This document shows, piece by piece, positions 27,403-36,663 of a stretch of 64,000 nucleotides of DNA. The stretch is from the NCBI GenBank assembly GCA_900466605.1, contig UBMU01000027.1, positions 47,684-111,683 of the forward strand. The letters are read 5' to 3'. The notes beneath the pieces were generated by a model that was not told where the DNA came from, made no database searches, and worked only from the letters and a program-made list of their open reading frames with translations. This stretch comes from Hyphomicrobiales bacterium (lineage in GTDB: Bacteria; Pseudomonadota; Alphaproteobacteria; Rhizobiales; Rhizobiaceae). Numbering within the stretch: the first letter of the stretch is position 1; every line of letters begins with the position of its first letter. A program made the translations under genes and the position numbers.

Positions 27403-28914
27403 ATGACAAGGTTTCTTGCTTGGTGTGCAACTTGGCTGGCGGCGGTGTCCTGGCTCGCCATTCCGACGGAGCTACCGACGGCTTACGCACAGCAGCCCGC
27501 ACCCGCTTCTGCTTCGGACGCTGCGCCGGCACCGAGGACCGCCGAAACAGCAGCGGCGCCTAAGGCCTTGACGGAGGACGAACTCGAGACGCTTGTCGCG
27601 CGCATCGCACTTTACCCCGATGACCTCGTGGCACTGATCACGGCTTGCTCGCTCTTTCCGCTACAAATCGTCGAAGCGAACCGGTTCCTTGAAGCGAAGA
27701 AGAAAGACGACAAGCTCCAGCCCAAGGAGACCTGGGACGGCAGTATCATTTCGCTCCTCAATTACCCGGATGTCGTCAAGATGATGAACGACGACCTGGA
27801 GTGGACACAGTCGCTCGGAGAGGCAATTACCAATCAGCAGAAGGATGTGCTCGTCGCCATTCAGCAGCTGCGCGACCAAGCGGTTGCAAAAGGGGCGATC
27901 AAGACGGACGACAAGATCACGATCGTCAACGAGGGCGACAACGTGGTCATCCGGCCTACTGACCCCGAGAAGATCTACATCCCGAAATATCCTCCGGAGA
28001 TGCTTTACGAGCCCGGCTACGCCTACCAGCCCATTAGCTACTACGATCAGCCCTATTCGAACTATTGGTATCCTGGTGCCGCCTTTTTTGCCGCCGCCGT
28101 GACAGGCGTTGCCTGGGCAGCGGCAGTCAACTGGGACAATTGGGGGGTCTGGGGCGGCAACTGGGGTGGCGACTTCGACGTCGATTGTAACAACTGTTTC
28201 AACAACCGCAATTTCAACGGCAAGGTTAAGTGGAACGACGTCGACTGGAAGAACGTCGATCGCAGCAGGCTCAACATCGACAGAAGCCAATTGGCAAACA
28301 TCGACCGAAATACCATCCGCAATAACGTCCAGGCCAACGGCGCCAACAACTTGCGCAATCGCGCCTCCGAGATCGACCGCGAGCGTGGCGCTGGCCTCGC
28401 CAACCGGGCGGACCGCGCAGCCGACGTGCGCAAGAGCACTTCGGAGGGTCTCAAGAACCGCGGTGGTCCCGGCGGGCAAGCCGGCCTCAACCGCCCCGGC
28501 GGTGGGGTCGCCAACCGGCCAGCGGCAGGAGGTCGGCCGGGCGCCGGCGCCGGCGTAAACCGGCCGGGTGGCGTAAACCGGCCGGCGGCCGGCCAGCGGC
28601 CCGCGAGCGGTAAGCTCGCCGGCAAGGCAGACAACCGCGGCCGCGCAAACGCACTCGGCAACGTCTCGTCGAAGCGAGGCCAGGTCGACGCTGCAAGGCG
28701 TGGAGCGAAGAGCCGCGCCAACGTCAATCGATCGCCCAATCGAGCCAACGTCCAGCGCTCGCCCAACCGTTCCAACATTCAGCGCGGAGGCGGGGGACGG
28801 CAGTATCGTGGCGGCGGTGGCGGACGACAGCAGATGAGCCGCGGCGGCGGCAATAGACAGATATCTCGAGGCGGCGGCGGCCGCGGTGGCGGTGGCGGAC
28901 GCGGCAGACGTTGA
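27403..28914 (+). CDS. Secreted DUF3300 protein with Arg/Gly/Asn-rich tail
   Basis: A 503-residue exported protein of unknown function. Residues 1-31 form a signal peptide (FLAWCATWLAAVSWLA, cleaved near AYAQQ). Residues 60-260 are the DUF3300 domain (EDELETLVARIALYPDDLVALI, LLNYPDVVKMMNDDLEWTQS, KIYIPKYPPEMLYEPGYAY). A hydrophobic patch and a Trp/Asn-rich strip follow. The last 200 residues are low-complexity, dominated by Arg, Gly and Asn (NRPGGVNRP, RGGGGRQ-like runs), and could bind nucleic acid, polysaccharide or the cell wall. ATG 27403 fits the signal peptide; an upstream in-frame ATG at 27316 adds 29 residues. It is followed 21 bases later by a DUF2950 gene. Confidence 0.85.
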   Translation: MTRFLAWCATWLAAVSWLAIPTELPTAYAQQPAPASASDAAPAPRTAETAAAPKALTEDELETLVARIALYPDDLVALITACSLFPLQIVEANRFLEAKKKDDKLQPKETWDGSIISLLNYPDVVKMMNDDLEWTQSLGEAITNQQKDVLVAIQQLRDQAVAKGAIKTDDKITIVNEGDNVVIRPTDPEKIYIPKYPPEMLYEPGYAYQPISYYDQPYSNYWYPGAAFFAAAVTGVAWAAAVNWDNWGVWGGNWGGDFDVDCNNCFNNRNFNGKVKWNDVDWKNVDRSRLNIDRSQLANIDRNTIRNNVQANGANNLRNRASEIDRERGAGLANRADRAADVRKSTSEGLKNRGGPGGQAGLNRPGGGVANRPAAGGRPGAGAGVNRPGGVNRPAAGQRPASGKLAGKADNRGRANALGNVSSKRGQVDAARRGAKSRANVNRSPNRANVQRSPNRSNIQRGGGGRQYRGGGGGRQQMSRGGGNRQISRGGGGRGGGGGRGRR

Positions 28915-28935
28915 GCGACCTTTGGGAGAGAGACA

Positions 28936-29877
28936 ATGAACACGTTCTTCAAGTCTGCAGGCCTCTGGGCCATCCTTGTAACAGCGACCGTTCTTTGCGG
29001 AGCGGCACCGGTCCTCGCCCAGGATACGCCGTTCGACAGCTTCACGGCCTCAGCTCCGGCGCGGCAATTCGACGACCCGATTGCGGCAGTCGACAAGCTC
29101 AAGGCAGCGCTGTCGTCCGGCGATGTCGATGGTCTTGCTGCGCTGCTCGGCATTGACGCAGTCAAGCTAAAGGCCAACGAGGACGCCATGAACACCTACC
29201 GGCAAATCCGCGAGGGCGCCGCAAAGCAGGTGGTCGTGGAGGACCGGGACGGCAAGAAGATCATCGAGATCGGCGACAAGCTTTGGCCACTCCCCTTCCC
29301 GCTCGCGAAAGGTGGTGACGGCAAATGGGCCTTCGATACCAAGGCGGGCTTCGAGGAGATCCTCGACAGGCGGATCGGCGAGAATGAACTGCAAGCGATT
29401 GACACCATGCGCAACTACGTCGACGCGCAGCAAGAATACGCTTCGGCCGATCACGACGGCGACGGCGTTCTCGAATATGCGCAGAACCTTATAAGTAGCC
29501 CTAACAAGACAGACGGCCTTTACTGGCCCTCCAACCAGGGAGACTCAGACAGTCCCGCCGGAGCCTTCGTCGAACAGGCCGCTCTCGAGCGTGCGAAGGC
29601 CGGGGATGGCTATTTCGGCTACCGCTTTCGTATCCTGAAGGGCCAGGGCGCCAACATAGCCGGTGGCGACTACAGCTACATAATCAACGGCAACATGATC
29701 GTCGGGTTCGCGCTCGTCGGATGGCCAGCCAAATACGGTGAGACGGGAGTGAAGACGTTCATGGTGAGCGAGAAGGGCGTCGTCTACGAACGCGATCTCG
29801 GCACCAACACCGCCGCGGCGGTCGCGAAAATGACGCGCTTCAACCCTGACGAAAGATGGGACATCGTCGCAAACTGA
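28936..29877 (+). CDS. Secreted DUF2950 protein
   Basis: A 313-residue exported protein. The signal peptide is MNTFFKSAGLWAILVTATVL followed by a cleavage site near VLAQD. The rest matches DUF2950: FDDPIAAVDKLKAALSSGD, WPLPFPLAKGGDGKWAFDT, NELQAIDTMRNYVDAQQEYA, and YFGYRFRILKGQGANIAGGD. The stretch ADHDGDGVLEYAQ resembles a calcium-binding loop. DUF2950 genes repeatedly accompany DUF3300 genes, so the two products probably work together in the periplasm or envelope. Function unknown. Confidence 0.85.
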   Translation: MNTFFKSAGLWAILVTATVLCGAAPVLAQDTPFDSFTASAPARQFDDPIAAVDKLKAALSSGDVDGLAALLGIDAVKLKANEDAMNTYRQIREGAAKQVVVEDRDGKKIIEIGDKLWPLPFPLAKGGDGKWAFDTKAGFEEILDRRIGENELQAIDTMRNYVDAQQEYASADHDGDGVLEYAQNLISSPNKTDGLYWPSNQGDSDSPAGAFVEQAALERAKAGDGYFGYRFRILKGQGANIAGGDYSYIINGNMIVGFALVGWPAKYGETGVKTFMVSEKGVVYERDLGTNTAAAVAKMTRFNPDERWDIVAN

Positions 29878-30093
29878 TTTAGGGCGGGTGACCTTGAGTA
29901 GCGAAACGTCGCTGTGCTGATTTCGCACAAACGCGCATCAAACGCGGAGCGAGGAGCGCTGCCATACAGATCGCACGCGGCCAACGGCGATTGGCCGGTT
30001 AGATCGAGCCCGTCACTCATTCCGGGGCCGCGCCAAACCGATGACTAGCACCACCCCCGCGTATATCCCGGTGGTGTCGGAGGACGAGCGACG

Positions 30094-30474
30094 ATGGAGA
30101 CGACTGTTAATGTCCGCTACATGGTCGATGATGTAGAGGCAGCCATCGCCTGGTATACCGGCCACCTTGGCTTCGCACTTCTATCGAACCACGCCCCGGC
30201 TTTTGCAGATGTGAGGCGGGGAGCATTGCGGCTTCTGCTCAGCGGGCCGAAGAGTTCAGCAGGGCGGCCAATGCCGGACGGCGAGCAGCCCGGTCCCGGA
30301 GGGTGGAATCGCATTCACATTATCGTCGATGACTTGGCTGCCGAGGTGGCTCGGTTGCGGACGGCTGACGTACGGTTTCGGAATGAAATGGTCACCGGGC
30401 CTGGTGGGACGCAGATACTGTTGATCGATCCTTCCGGAAACCTGGTTGAGCTGTTCCAGCCGGCTCGTGGATGA
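30094..30474 (+). CDS. VOC-superfamily (glyoxalase/bleomycin-resistance fold) protein
   Basis: A 126-residue VOC protein. The two beta-alpha-beta-beta-beta halves are seen at VRYMVDDVEAAIAWYTGHLG and HIIVDDLAAEVARLRTADV, ending with QILLIDPSGNLVELFQP. Members include glyoxalases, dioxygenases and antibiotic-binding proteins; several metal-ligand positions are present (the last Glu in LVELF) but the reaction cannot be inferred. GGAGGA lies upstream of the ATG. It stands alone. Confidence 0.82.
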   Translation: METTVNVRYMVDDVEAAIAWYTGHLGFALLSNHAPAFADVRRGALRLLLSGPKSSAGRPMPDGEQPGPGGWNRIHIIVDDLAAEVARLRTADVRFRNEMVTGPGGTQILLIDPSGNLVELFQPARG

Positions 30475-30605
30475 TCTGGAGATGGATAGGCATTCGGAAA
30501 TCGGTCGAGCCGGACCTGACGACTTCCCGGCCATACGCGCCTTGTAGCGGTTTACAGGCTGGTGCCGCTCGCGCTATGGCGAAAATGCGGTTCGTCGATC
30601 ACTAG

Positions 30606-30758
30606 GGCTATACGACCATGCGGCTTGATACGGGTCGCGATCACGATTAGGCCCTCGGTCCCTACCGCTCCATCGGGTTTCGCGAAATCGCACCCTACTA
30701 CGACGCGTCCCCTGAACTGCGGAACCATCTAAAATTTATGGAGGCCCCTCTGAGGTAG
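30606..30758 (+). pseudogene. Remnant of a GNAT acetyltransferase gene
   Basis: The frame reads GYTTMRLDTGRDHD, an internal TAG stop (30648-30650), then ALGPYRSIGFREIAPYYDAS and LKFMEAPL before a final stop. This is the last quarter of a GNAT N-acetyltransferase (typically MRLDT..A..LYRSLGFREIAPYY). The rest of the gene is gone. The flanking 30475-30605 and 30759-30981 hold nothing else recognised. Confidence 0.6.
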
Positions 30759-30981
30759 CGTTTGCGTCGTCGAGCAACCTCGCCCAAGTGCGCCGGATCC
30801 GCTTCGGGCCGGAAGCGGGTTAGGGGCGCACGTTCTTATCAGCGAAGCCAGCTACACCGCCGTGATGAGAGACGAACCTTAGACCCTGAGTGAGATTTCG
30901 GTATGTTTCTGATTTATCTACTCGACCGTCATTGCCCGAGCGGCTTAGGTGAGCCGCACCAGTTCATTGAACGACGCCTCT

Positions 30982-31674
30982 TTAGCTACGGATCCGCAAT
31001 GCCCGTTCAGACCAGTCCGCAATCTGCGTGACCGCGTATGCGATCAGCATGTAGATCACCACAGCAACAAGGAAGGCCTCAAGGTAGTAGAAGTTCAGTG
31101 CGGCCGTTAGTTGCGACTGTGCGAAGATGTCGATGACTTCGATTGCGAAGCCAAGAGACAATGCCTTCATGATCACCATGAACGAGTTCGCGAGATCAGG
31201 GATCGCCGCCACGATAACCTGCGGAAGCATTACGCGGCGAAAGAGCTGGCTCTTCTTGTAGCCGAGCGAGTAAGCAGCGTCCGCCTGCCCGGTATCGAAC
31301 GAGTTAAGCGCGCCTTTGACGACTTCCGCCTGGAAGGCGGCGACGCAAGCCGTCAGCGCCACGATCAGCGTCACCCAGTTTGGCGTCGAATGACCATTGT
31401 AATCTACGCCGACCAGCGATGCGAGGAAATGTAGGGTCGACGGTAGTCCATAGTAGGCGAGGAAGATGACGATCACCATTGGTACGCCCTTGAAGGCAAC
31501 CTTGTAGGCGACGACGAGTTGCCTGAGAACGGGAATGTTCCGGTATTCCACCATGGCGAACAGGCTGCCGACGATCGTCGAAAGAATAAAAATGGCGAAA
31601 GCCATCGCGAGCGTCAGTGGGACGGCTCCCAGAATTTCGTAGAAATCGGGAAGAAGGACTTCGCTGTCGAACAT
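30982..31674 (-). CDS. Amino-acid ABC transporter permease (HisM/GlnP type)
   Basis: A 230-residue permease with about five helices. The family loop that contacts the ATPase reads EVVKGALNSFDTGQADAAYSLG, followed by FRRVMLPQVIVAAIPDLANSF. It is the last gene of the minus-strand operon and pairs with the permease encoded upstream to make the membrane channel of a polar amino-acid type importer. Confidence 0.9.
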   Translation of the reverse strand: MFDSEVLLPDFYEILGAVPLTLAMAFAIFILSTIVGSLFAMVEYRNIPVLRQLVVAYKVAFKGVPMVIVIFLAYYGLPSTLHFLASLVGVDYNGHSTPNWVTLIVALTACVAAFQAEVVKGALNSFDTGQADAAYSLGYKKSQLFRRVMLPQVIVAAIPDLANSFMVIMKALSLGFAIEVIDIFAQSQLTAALNFYYLEAFLVAVVIYMLIAYAVTQIADWSERALRIRS

Positions 31675-31691
31675 GATGTTTCCTTCCCGGG

Positions 31692-32399
31692 TCAGATACT
31701 TGCCATCAGCGGCGCGCTGACGGTCTTTCCGCTCGAAGCGTATTTGCCCGAACGGTGCTCGAACAAGCGTACGACCGCCCAGGCAATGAGGCAGAGGACC
31801 GAATAGAGCACCGCAAGCACCAGATAGGTCTCGAACTGGAACTGGTTATAGTCTCGCTCCATGACGAGATGAGCCGTTGCCATCACATCGGCGGCACCGA
31901 TGTACATGACCAGCGCCACATTATGGATGAGGTAGATGATCGAATTTCCATAGCCAGGAAGCGCGATATGGATGGCTTGCGGGGCAATGACGCGCAGGAG
32001 TTTTTCGCGGAACGTGTAACCCAAGCTGTCGGCCGCGTCATGCTGACCTCGTTCGACCGCGAGATAGGCCGGACGCATCACTTCAGACAGGTATCCGCCG
32101 TGATAAAGGCTGAGGCCGAGCATCGCTGCGATCGTCGGCGAGACGAAGTCATCAATTCCGAACACGCCGACGAGCACAGGCAAACCATAGAAGGCGACGA
32201 ACAACTGAAGGACAACGGGAACGCTCCGGGCGTAGGAGACGTAAAGATCAGCGACGTGGCTGATCACAGGAATCCTTCGCACCCGGAGGGCGGTCGCAAT
32301 CAGTGCCAGCACGAAGCCAGCGGCCATGGCCGTGAAGGTGATCGCAAGCGTTAGCGGCAATGCCGAAAGCAGCTCGGGAATCAATATGGAAAGGTCCAC
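31692..32399 (-). CDS. Amino-acid ABC transporter permease
   Basis: A 235-residue permease of the His/Glu/Gln/Arg/opine family. Visible signatures are RSVPVVLQLFVAFYGLPVLV and the coupling motif EVMRPAYLAVERGQHDAADS, with LLRVIAPQAIHIALPGYGNS after it. It precedes the second permease by 17 bases and follows the binding-protein gene by 55 bases in the operon. Confidence 0.9.
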   Translation of the reverse strand: MDLSILIPELLSALPLTLAITFTAMAAGFVLALIATALRVRRIPVISHVADLYVSYARSVPVVLQLFVAFYGLPVLVGVFGIDDFVSPTIAAMLGLSLYHGGYLSEVMRPAYLAVERGQHDAADSLGYTFREKLLRVIAPQAIHIALPGYGNSIIYLIHNVALVMYIGAADVMATAHLVMERDYNQFQFETYLVLAVLYSVLCLIAWAVVRLFEHRSGKYASSGKTVSAPLMASI

Positions 32400-32454
32400 G
32401 TCGGAACACTCCTCTTTCAGTCAATGGCCTGGTCGCCGGCTCCTTAGCCGGGGG

Positions 32455-33282
32455 TCACTTCATGTACGTGGTGATGTCTTCGCCAAACCATTTCTGGGAG
32501 AGCTTGGCGAGCGTGCCATCGGCCTTGAGTTCCTTCAGGGCCTTGTCGATGCCGTCGGACAGCGCCTTGTTTTCCTCGGAGCGGTGGATCAGGACAAAGG
32601 TCTCGTTGATCGCGACGGGTTCGCTGGCCTGTACATTGAGCTTCTGCTGGTCGATCACGGTTTGCTCGCCGAGATTGGACGGCAGAACCAGCGCGTCATA
32701 CTTTCCGTTCTCGACTTCCTTCAGGCGGTCAGGATAGGGAATACCTGCACTCGACGCCGTGACCTCGATCTTGTAGTCGGGGTTCTTTTCCTGCCAGGCG
32801 GTCGCAAACTTGTAGATGCCGCCGCCAGCCGTCACGGGAACGATCTTCTGCCCGACCAGGTCCTTCATTTCCTTGATGCCGCTGTCTTTGCGGCTGTAGA
32901 TCTTAATCAGGCTGGCGCCGATCGGCGCGTCGGGAATGAGGAATTGCTTCTCGCGGGCCGGAGCGCGGTAGTAACCGCCCGTTGCGATGTCGTACTTGCC
33001 TGTCGCAAGACCTGTCTCCTGCGCGATGTCGGCAGCACCTTCCATTACGAACTTGTACTGTGGCAGCTTAGCGTTGATCGCCTTCAGGACGTCGGGCTCG
33101 TAACCCTGCGGCTCGACACCGATCGCCCCCCAGGAAAGCGGCTTCGATTCTGCCGAGGTGGCGATCTTGATCGTGCGGACGTCCTCGGCGAACGAGGCGG
33201 TTGCAAATACGATCGCGACGCTTACTACGGCGAGACCGAAACCACGGCGAGAAATTGAACTCAGGGAAGTCATTTCAGGCAT
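32455..33282 (-). CDS. Periplasmic amino-acid-type substrate-binding protein
   Basis: A 275-residue type 3 solute-binding protein. The signal peptide (RRGFGLAVVSVAIVFATASFA, residues 12-32) is cleaved near ASFAED. The two-lobed core shows TIKIATSAESKPLSW, GYEPDVLKAINAKLP, GKYDIATGGYYRAPAREKQF and KIYSRKDSGIKEMKDLVGQK. The usual Arg-Glu pair that holds an alpha-amino-acid appears as PAREKQF. Ligand unknown; the monooxygenase in the same operon suggests it is an organic amine or unusual amino acid that is oxidised inside the cell. Confidence 0.88.
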   Translation of the reverse strand: MPEMTSLSSISRRGFGLAVVSVAIVFATASFAEDVRTIKIATSAESKPLSWGAIGVEPQGYEPDVLKAINAKLPQYKFVMEGAADIAQETGLATGKYDIATGGYYRAPAREKQFLIPDAPIGASLIKIYSRKDSGIKEMKDLVGQKIVPVTAGGGIYKFATAWQEKNPDYKIEVTASSAGIPYPDRLKEVENGKYDALVLPSNLGEQTVIDQQKLNVQASEPVAINETFVLIHRSEENKALSDGIDKALKELKADGTLAKLSQKWFGEDITTYMK

Positions 33283-33288
33283 CCTTTC

Positions 33289-34029
33289 TTACTGGATCGC
33301 GCGTTCGGAATTGAGGAACTGTGCGAGGCGCGGGTTGGAAGGCGTATCGAAGATTTCGGACGGATTGCCGTCGGCTGCGACGACACCCCTGTCCATGAAG
33401 ACAATGCGGTTCGAAATGTTCTTCGCGAACTGCATCTCATGGGTGACGAGAAGCGAGGTGATCCCCGAGGAAGTAACGTCCTTGATCACCTTCAGCACCT
33501 CGTTGACGAGTTCAGGATCGAGCGACGACGTCGGCTCATCAAAGAGCATGACATCTGGTTTGACCGCGAGCGCTCTGGCGATACCCGTTCTCTGAAGCTG
33601 CCCGCCGGAAAGCTGGGACGGGTAATTATTGAGCTTATCGGACAGTCCCACTCGCTCGAGTTCCTGAAGTGCGATGGAGCGCGCCTCATCCCTCGACTTG
33701 CCCTGCACGACGACCAGTGGATCCATTACGTTCTGGATGACGGTCATGTTTTTAAAGACGTTGAACTGCTGGAACACCATCGCCGTGCGAAGCCGGATTG
33801 CCTGGACGGCTGCCTTGTCGGGCCGCGCGAAGTCCATCCTGATATCGTCGAAAGCGATGGTTCCCGACGCCGGCTTCGCCAAATGGTTTATGCACTTCAG
33901 AAGTGTCGTCTTGCCGGTGCCGCTCGGCCCAATGATGGAAACCACATCGCCTCGTTTCACCGAGAGATCGACGCCGTTCAGGATCTGGGTGCTGCCATAG
34001 GACAGTTTCAGGTTCTTGATCTCGAGCAT
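33289..34029 (-). CDS. Amino-acid ABC transporter ATP-binding protein
   Basis: A 246-residue ATPase with Walker A GPSGTGKTTLLK, signature LSGGQLQRTGIARAL, Walker B VMLFDEPTSSLD and the switch His in LLVTHEM. ATG 34029 (MLEIKNLKLSYGST) is the family start; the 21 extra in-frame residues upstream overlap the monooxygenase gene. It drives the importer formed with the two permeases and binding protein encoded next. Confidence 0.92.
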   Translation of the reverse strand: MLEIKNLKLSYGSTQILNGVDLSVKRGDVVSIIGPSGTGKTTLLKCINHLAKPASGTIAFDDIRMDFARPDKAAVQAIRLRTAMVFQQFNVFKNMTVIQNVMDPLVVVQGKSRDEARSIALQELERVGLSDKLNNYPSQLSGGQLQRTGIARALAVKPDVMLFDEPTSSLDPELVNEVLKVIKDVTSSGITSLLVTHEMQFAKNISNRIVFMDRGVVAADGNPSEIFDTPSNPRLAQFLNSERAIQ

Positions 34030-34037
34030 TGCGGGTC

Positions 34038-35513
34038 TCAGGTCCTTTCGGAGGATAGTTTGGATGTCGCTTCGAGCTCGTCGTCGGCCCACTCGTCGCC
34101 GAGGAGTTCCGGCGTGTCGAAGGCCCGGAGGCTAGCGAAGTGCGTCTCGCGGTCCTCGACAAAGAGCGATCTGACGATGCCGCGCGCGAGGCGATCGGCG
34201 CCTTCGCTGATCGCCGGGATATCGCCAGTAAGCTTTCCGTGGCTGAGGGTTGCCGGAAAATTGAAGCAATGGATCTTCGAAAGCGTCGGGCATGATCCCG
34301 GCTGCCTTTCAAGGAACTCAAACGCGTCGCCAAGGTCAGGCGACCCCTCCAGTTCACCGTTCGCCATACCAGCCGGTGTCGGGAAGCGGTCGCGCCACAG
34401 GCGGATGTGCGGCTCAAAGGCTGCGAGTTCCGATCGATTGGTCAGGTCGATCTTGAAGCCTGTGCCAAAGATCAGGAAATCGACGGAATAGCTCCCGCGA
34501 GGCGTTATCACCATGACCTGGTCGCCTTCTTGGCGCAGGGCGTTGATCGGGCTCTCCAGATGAAGGTACGCCTGCTCGAACGCGCTGACGCGAAGGACAC
34601 TCGGGCGCGGCGGCGGGGTTTGCTGGCCCATTGCATAGTTGAGGAAGCGCCACTTCCACTCGTCCGGAAGCCCCGCGAAGCCGTGAACGACCCCCTGGCT
34701 GCCGATGCCCGTGAACTTGTTGATAGCTGGAAGCTTGTTCCGGCGCACGAACATGTCGAGGCGCGCGGCGCCCGCTTCCAGCGCGCTCGCCGCATTGTCC
34801 ATGGCCGATGCACCGGCGCCTATCACGCCGACCCGCTTGCCGCGGAACCCCGCGAAATCGATCTCGTCGGCAGTGTGCGCCCAGTATTTGCGGTCGATGC
34901 TCTTTGCAATCTCGGGAACGAACGGACCACCAAGGCCGTCGCGCCCGGTTGCCAACACCACATGGCGGGCAACGATCTTGTCGCTACGATCGGCCTGGCT
35001 GCAAATCAGATCGAGCATGCCATCGTCGCGTGGCCGGATCGTGTCGACGGAAATGCCGTTGCGCACGGGAAGCTCGAGCACTTTTCGATACCAGATGAGG
35101 TAGTCCATCCACGTCTCGCGCGGGGCGCGGTCAAGCGCGACCCACGCGTCGCGGCCGAAGCGCGCCTCGTAGTAGGCCCGGAACGTCAGCGCAGGAAGCC
35201 CCATCGCGGGGCCAGTGAGCTGCTTCGGCGAACGGAGGGTTCGCATACGGGCGAACGTAACCCACGGCCCTTCCTGACCAGCAGGCGACTTGTCGAGCAC
35301 GACGTGGTTGGCGACACCGAGACGTTTCAGCATGCCGGAGGCGACAAGACCGGCCATACCGCCGCCGATAATGACGACGTCGACCACGGGCTGACCATCA
35401 GCCTCACGAGGGGGAACCCATGCTTTGGCTGGAAGTTCCAGCCAGGAGAGATCCTGTTGGAGACGAGATTCAAGCGCGTCCAGATCGCCTGGGGATGTTG
35501 CGAGCTCGCTCAT
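34038..35513 (-). CDS. Flavin-dependent (FMO-like) monooxygenase
   Basis: A 491-residue FAD/NADPH oxidoreductase. The FAD Rossmann motif is VVDVVIIGGGMAGLVASGML (residues 40-60) and the NADPH motif GKRVGVIGAGASAMDNAASA (about 220-240). The order is that of class B flavin monooxygenases, which hydroxylate N or S atoms or insert oxygen next to a carbonyl, and of lysine/ornithine N-monooxygenases. It lies between the LysR gene and the ABC importer genes, so it probably oxidises the imported compound. The exact FMO fingerprint is not clearly seen, so the reaction is open. Confidence 0.82.
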   Translation of the reverse strand: MSELATSPGDLDALESRLQQDLSWLELPAKAWVPPREADGQPVVDVVIIGGGMAGLVASGMLKRLGVANHVVLDKSPAGQEGPWVTFARMRTLRSPKQLTGPAMGLPALTFRAYYEARFGRDAWVALDRAPRETWMDYLIWYRKVLELPVRNGISVDTIRPRDDGMLDLICSQADRSDKIVARHVVLATGRDGLGGPFVPEIAKSIDRKYWAHTADEIDFAGFRGKRVGVIGAGASAMDNAASALEAGAARLDMFVRRNKLPAINKFTGIGSQGVVHGFAGLPDEWKWRFLNYAMGQQTPPPRPSVLRVSAFEQAYLHLESPINALRQEGDQVMVITPRGSYSVDFLIFGTGFKIDLTNRSELAAFEPHIRLWRDRFPTPAGMANGELEGSPDLGDAFEFLERQPGSCPTLSKIHCFNFPATLSHGKLTGDIPAISEGADRLARGIVRSLFVEDRETHFASLRAFDTPELLGDEWADDELEATSKLSSERT

Positions 35514-35525
35514 TCGGGCGCTCCT

Positions 35526-36506
35526 TCACACGGCGGCCTGCCCGTAGACGGTATCGGCGATCGCATCCAAGCCGTTTGCCTCAAGCAGGCGGCTGCCCGG
35601 CATCTTCAGCGCCTCGGCGAGAGCGGCGTCGATTACGGCGGACACGGTCGGCGTAAGCGGCAGCGCGGCGGCGGAGATGGCCCCGAACAGGAACGGGATC
35701 ACTTGGTCGACCGTGCGCATGATGATGCCGTCGAGCGGCACGCCGCAGACAGTCGCAGGTTCGACGATGGCGACGCCGAGGCCGGCGCGCACAAGGGAGA
35801 GAGCGGTCAATGAAGCGTTCACGTCGATGATGCGATCTGGGGAGACCCCTGCCCGTCCCAACGCTTCGTCGACGCGATGACGCAGACGATACGGATTTGC
35901 GAGTGTGATGATGCGGCGCTCCACGAGGTCGGCCAGACGCACGACCTCGGTCTCCGCAAGCGGATCGTCAGCGCTAATGGCGACGACGCAAGGAGCTTCC
36001 GCGATCCAATGGATTTCCAAGCCCGGATGCTCAAGTGGCAAGCTGGATATCCCGAGATCGGCAGACCGTGCGAGAACTGCCTGCACGACGTTCTCGGCTG
36101 CAAGCGCTTGCACGTGGAGATGGCGCGGTATCAGATCAGGAGTGATTGCCGCCAATGCTTGCGGAAGGATTCCCGCGGCAAGCGAGGGTGTCGCGGCGAC
36201 GGTCAATGTCGTCGGCTCCTCACGCCCGATGGCTTCCGCGCGCTCGCGGATGTGGGCGAGACTTGAAAGGTGACGCTCGACTTCGGCATGGAACCGCAGG
36301 CCGCGCGCCGTAGGCTGAATACGCGGTCCGCTCCTATGGAGAAGCGCGTAGCCGAGATCGGCTTCGAGATCTTGTATCTGCCGCGTGACGGCAGGCTGCG
36401 AGCGGCCGAGCAGCCGGGCAGCTCCGGTAACGCTGCCGGCCGACATCACTGCCGCGAAAGCTTCGAGCTGCCGAATGTCGATCGAGTTATTATTCATATC
36501 CAACAT
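35526..36506 (-). CDS. LysR-type regulator of the monooxygenase/ABC operon
   Basis: A 326-residue LysR protein. DNA-binding domain at residues 8-68 (IDIRQLEAFAAVMSAGSVTG, then RLLGRSQPAVTRQIQDLE); ligand domain afterwards (TLTVAATPSLAAGILPQAL, ARSADLGISSLPLEHPGLE). It heads the minus-strand operon, 12 bases before the monooxygenase, and is divergent from the CMD pair, so it is the likely switch for both. The resemblance is to OccR/NocR-like regulators of opine and amino-acid uptake, though this is only suggested by context. Confidence 0.88.
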   Translation of the reverse strand: MLDMNNNSIDIRQLEAFAAVMSAGSVTGAARLLGRSQPAVTRQIQDLEADLGYALLHRSGPRIQPTARGLRFHAEVERHLSSLAHIRERAEAIGREEPTTLTVAATPSLAAGILPQALAAITPDLIPRHLHVQALAAENVVQAVLARSADLGISSLPLEHPGLEIHWIAEAPCVVAISADDPLAETEVVRLADLVERRIITLANPYRLRHRVDEALGRAGVSPDRIIDVNASLTALSLVRAGLGVAIVEPATVCGVPLDGIIMRTVDQVIPFLFGAISAAALPLTPTVSAVIDAALAEALKMPGSRLLEANGLDAIADTVYGQAAV

Positions 36507-36542
36507 GAACCATTGCTAAGCATGCATTTAAAGCATGAGTTT

Positions 36543-36559
36543 TCTATAGTTCGAATAGA
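36543..36559. promoter_or_regulatory. Possible LysR operator between divergent units
   Basis: TCTAT and ATAGA flank seven bases as a perfect inverted repeat, of the size of a LysR T-N11-A box, in the AT-rich interval between the LysR gene and the CMD pair. A direct repeat AAGCATG lies just upstream at about 36517-36536. Confidence 0.4.
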
Positions 36560-36663
36560 CAATAGATAATTATTTCGCATGCATCTTTCTCCTCTATGCT
36601 ATTTTGACATAATGAATCTTCGAACCTACCTAGTGCACTCCCGCGAGATGCAAAGGAGCTGTC

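Noticed and set aside
29901..29938. Sequence resembling the AraC paired repeat (GCGAAACGTCGCT and GCACAAACGCGCAT)
   Set aside because: Spacing is about 24 bases rather than 19-20, the match is weak, and no regulated gene of the island follows.
33439..35813. Long + strand frames of 350 and 468 codons opposite the ABC/monooxygenase operon
   Set aside because: Antisense to strongly recognised genes; no domain and biased composition typical of high-GC shadow frames.
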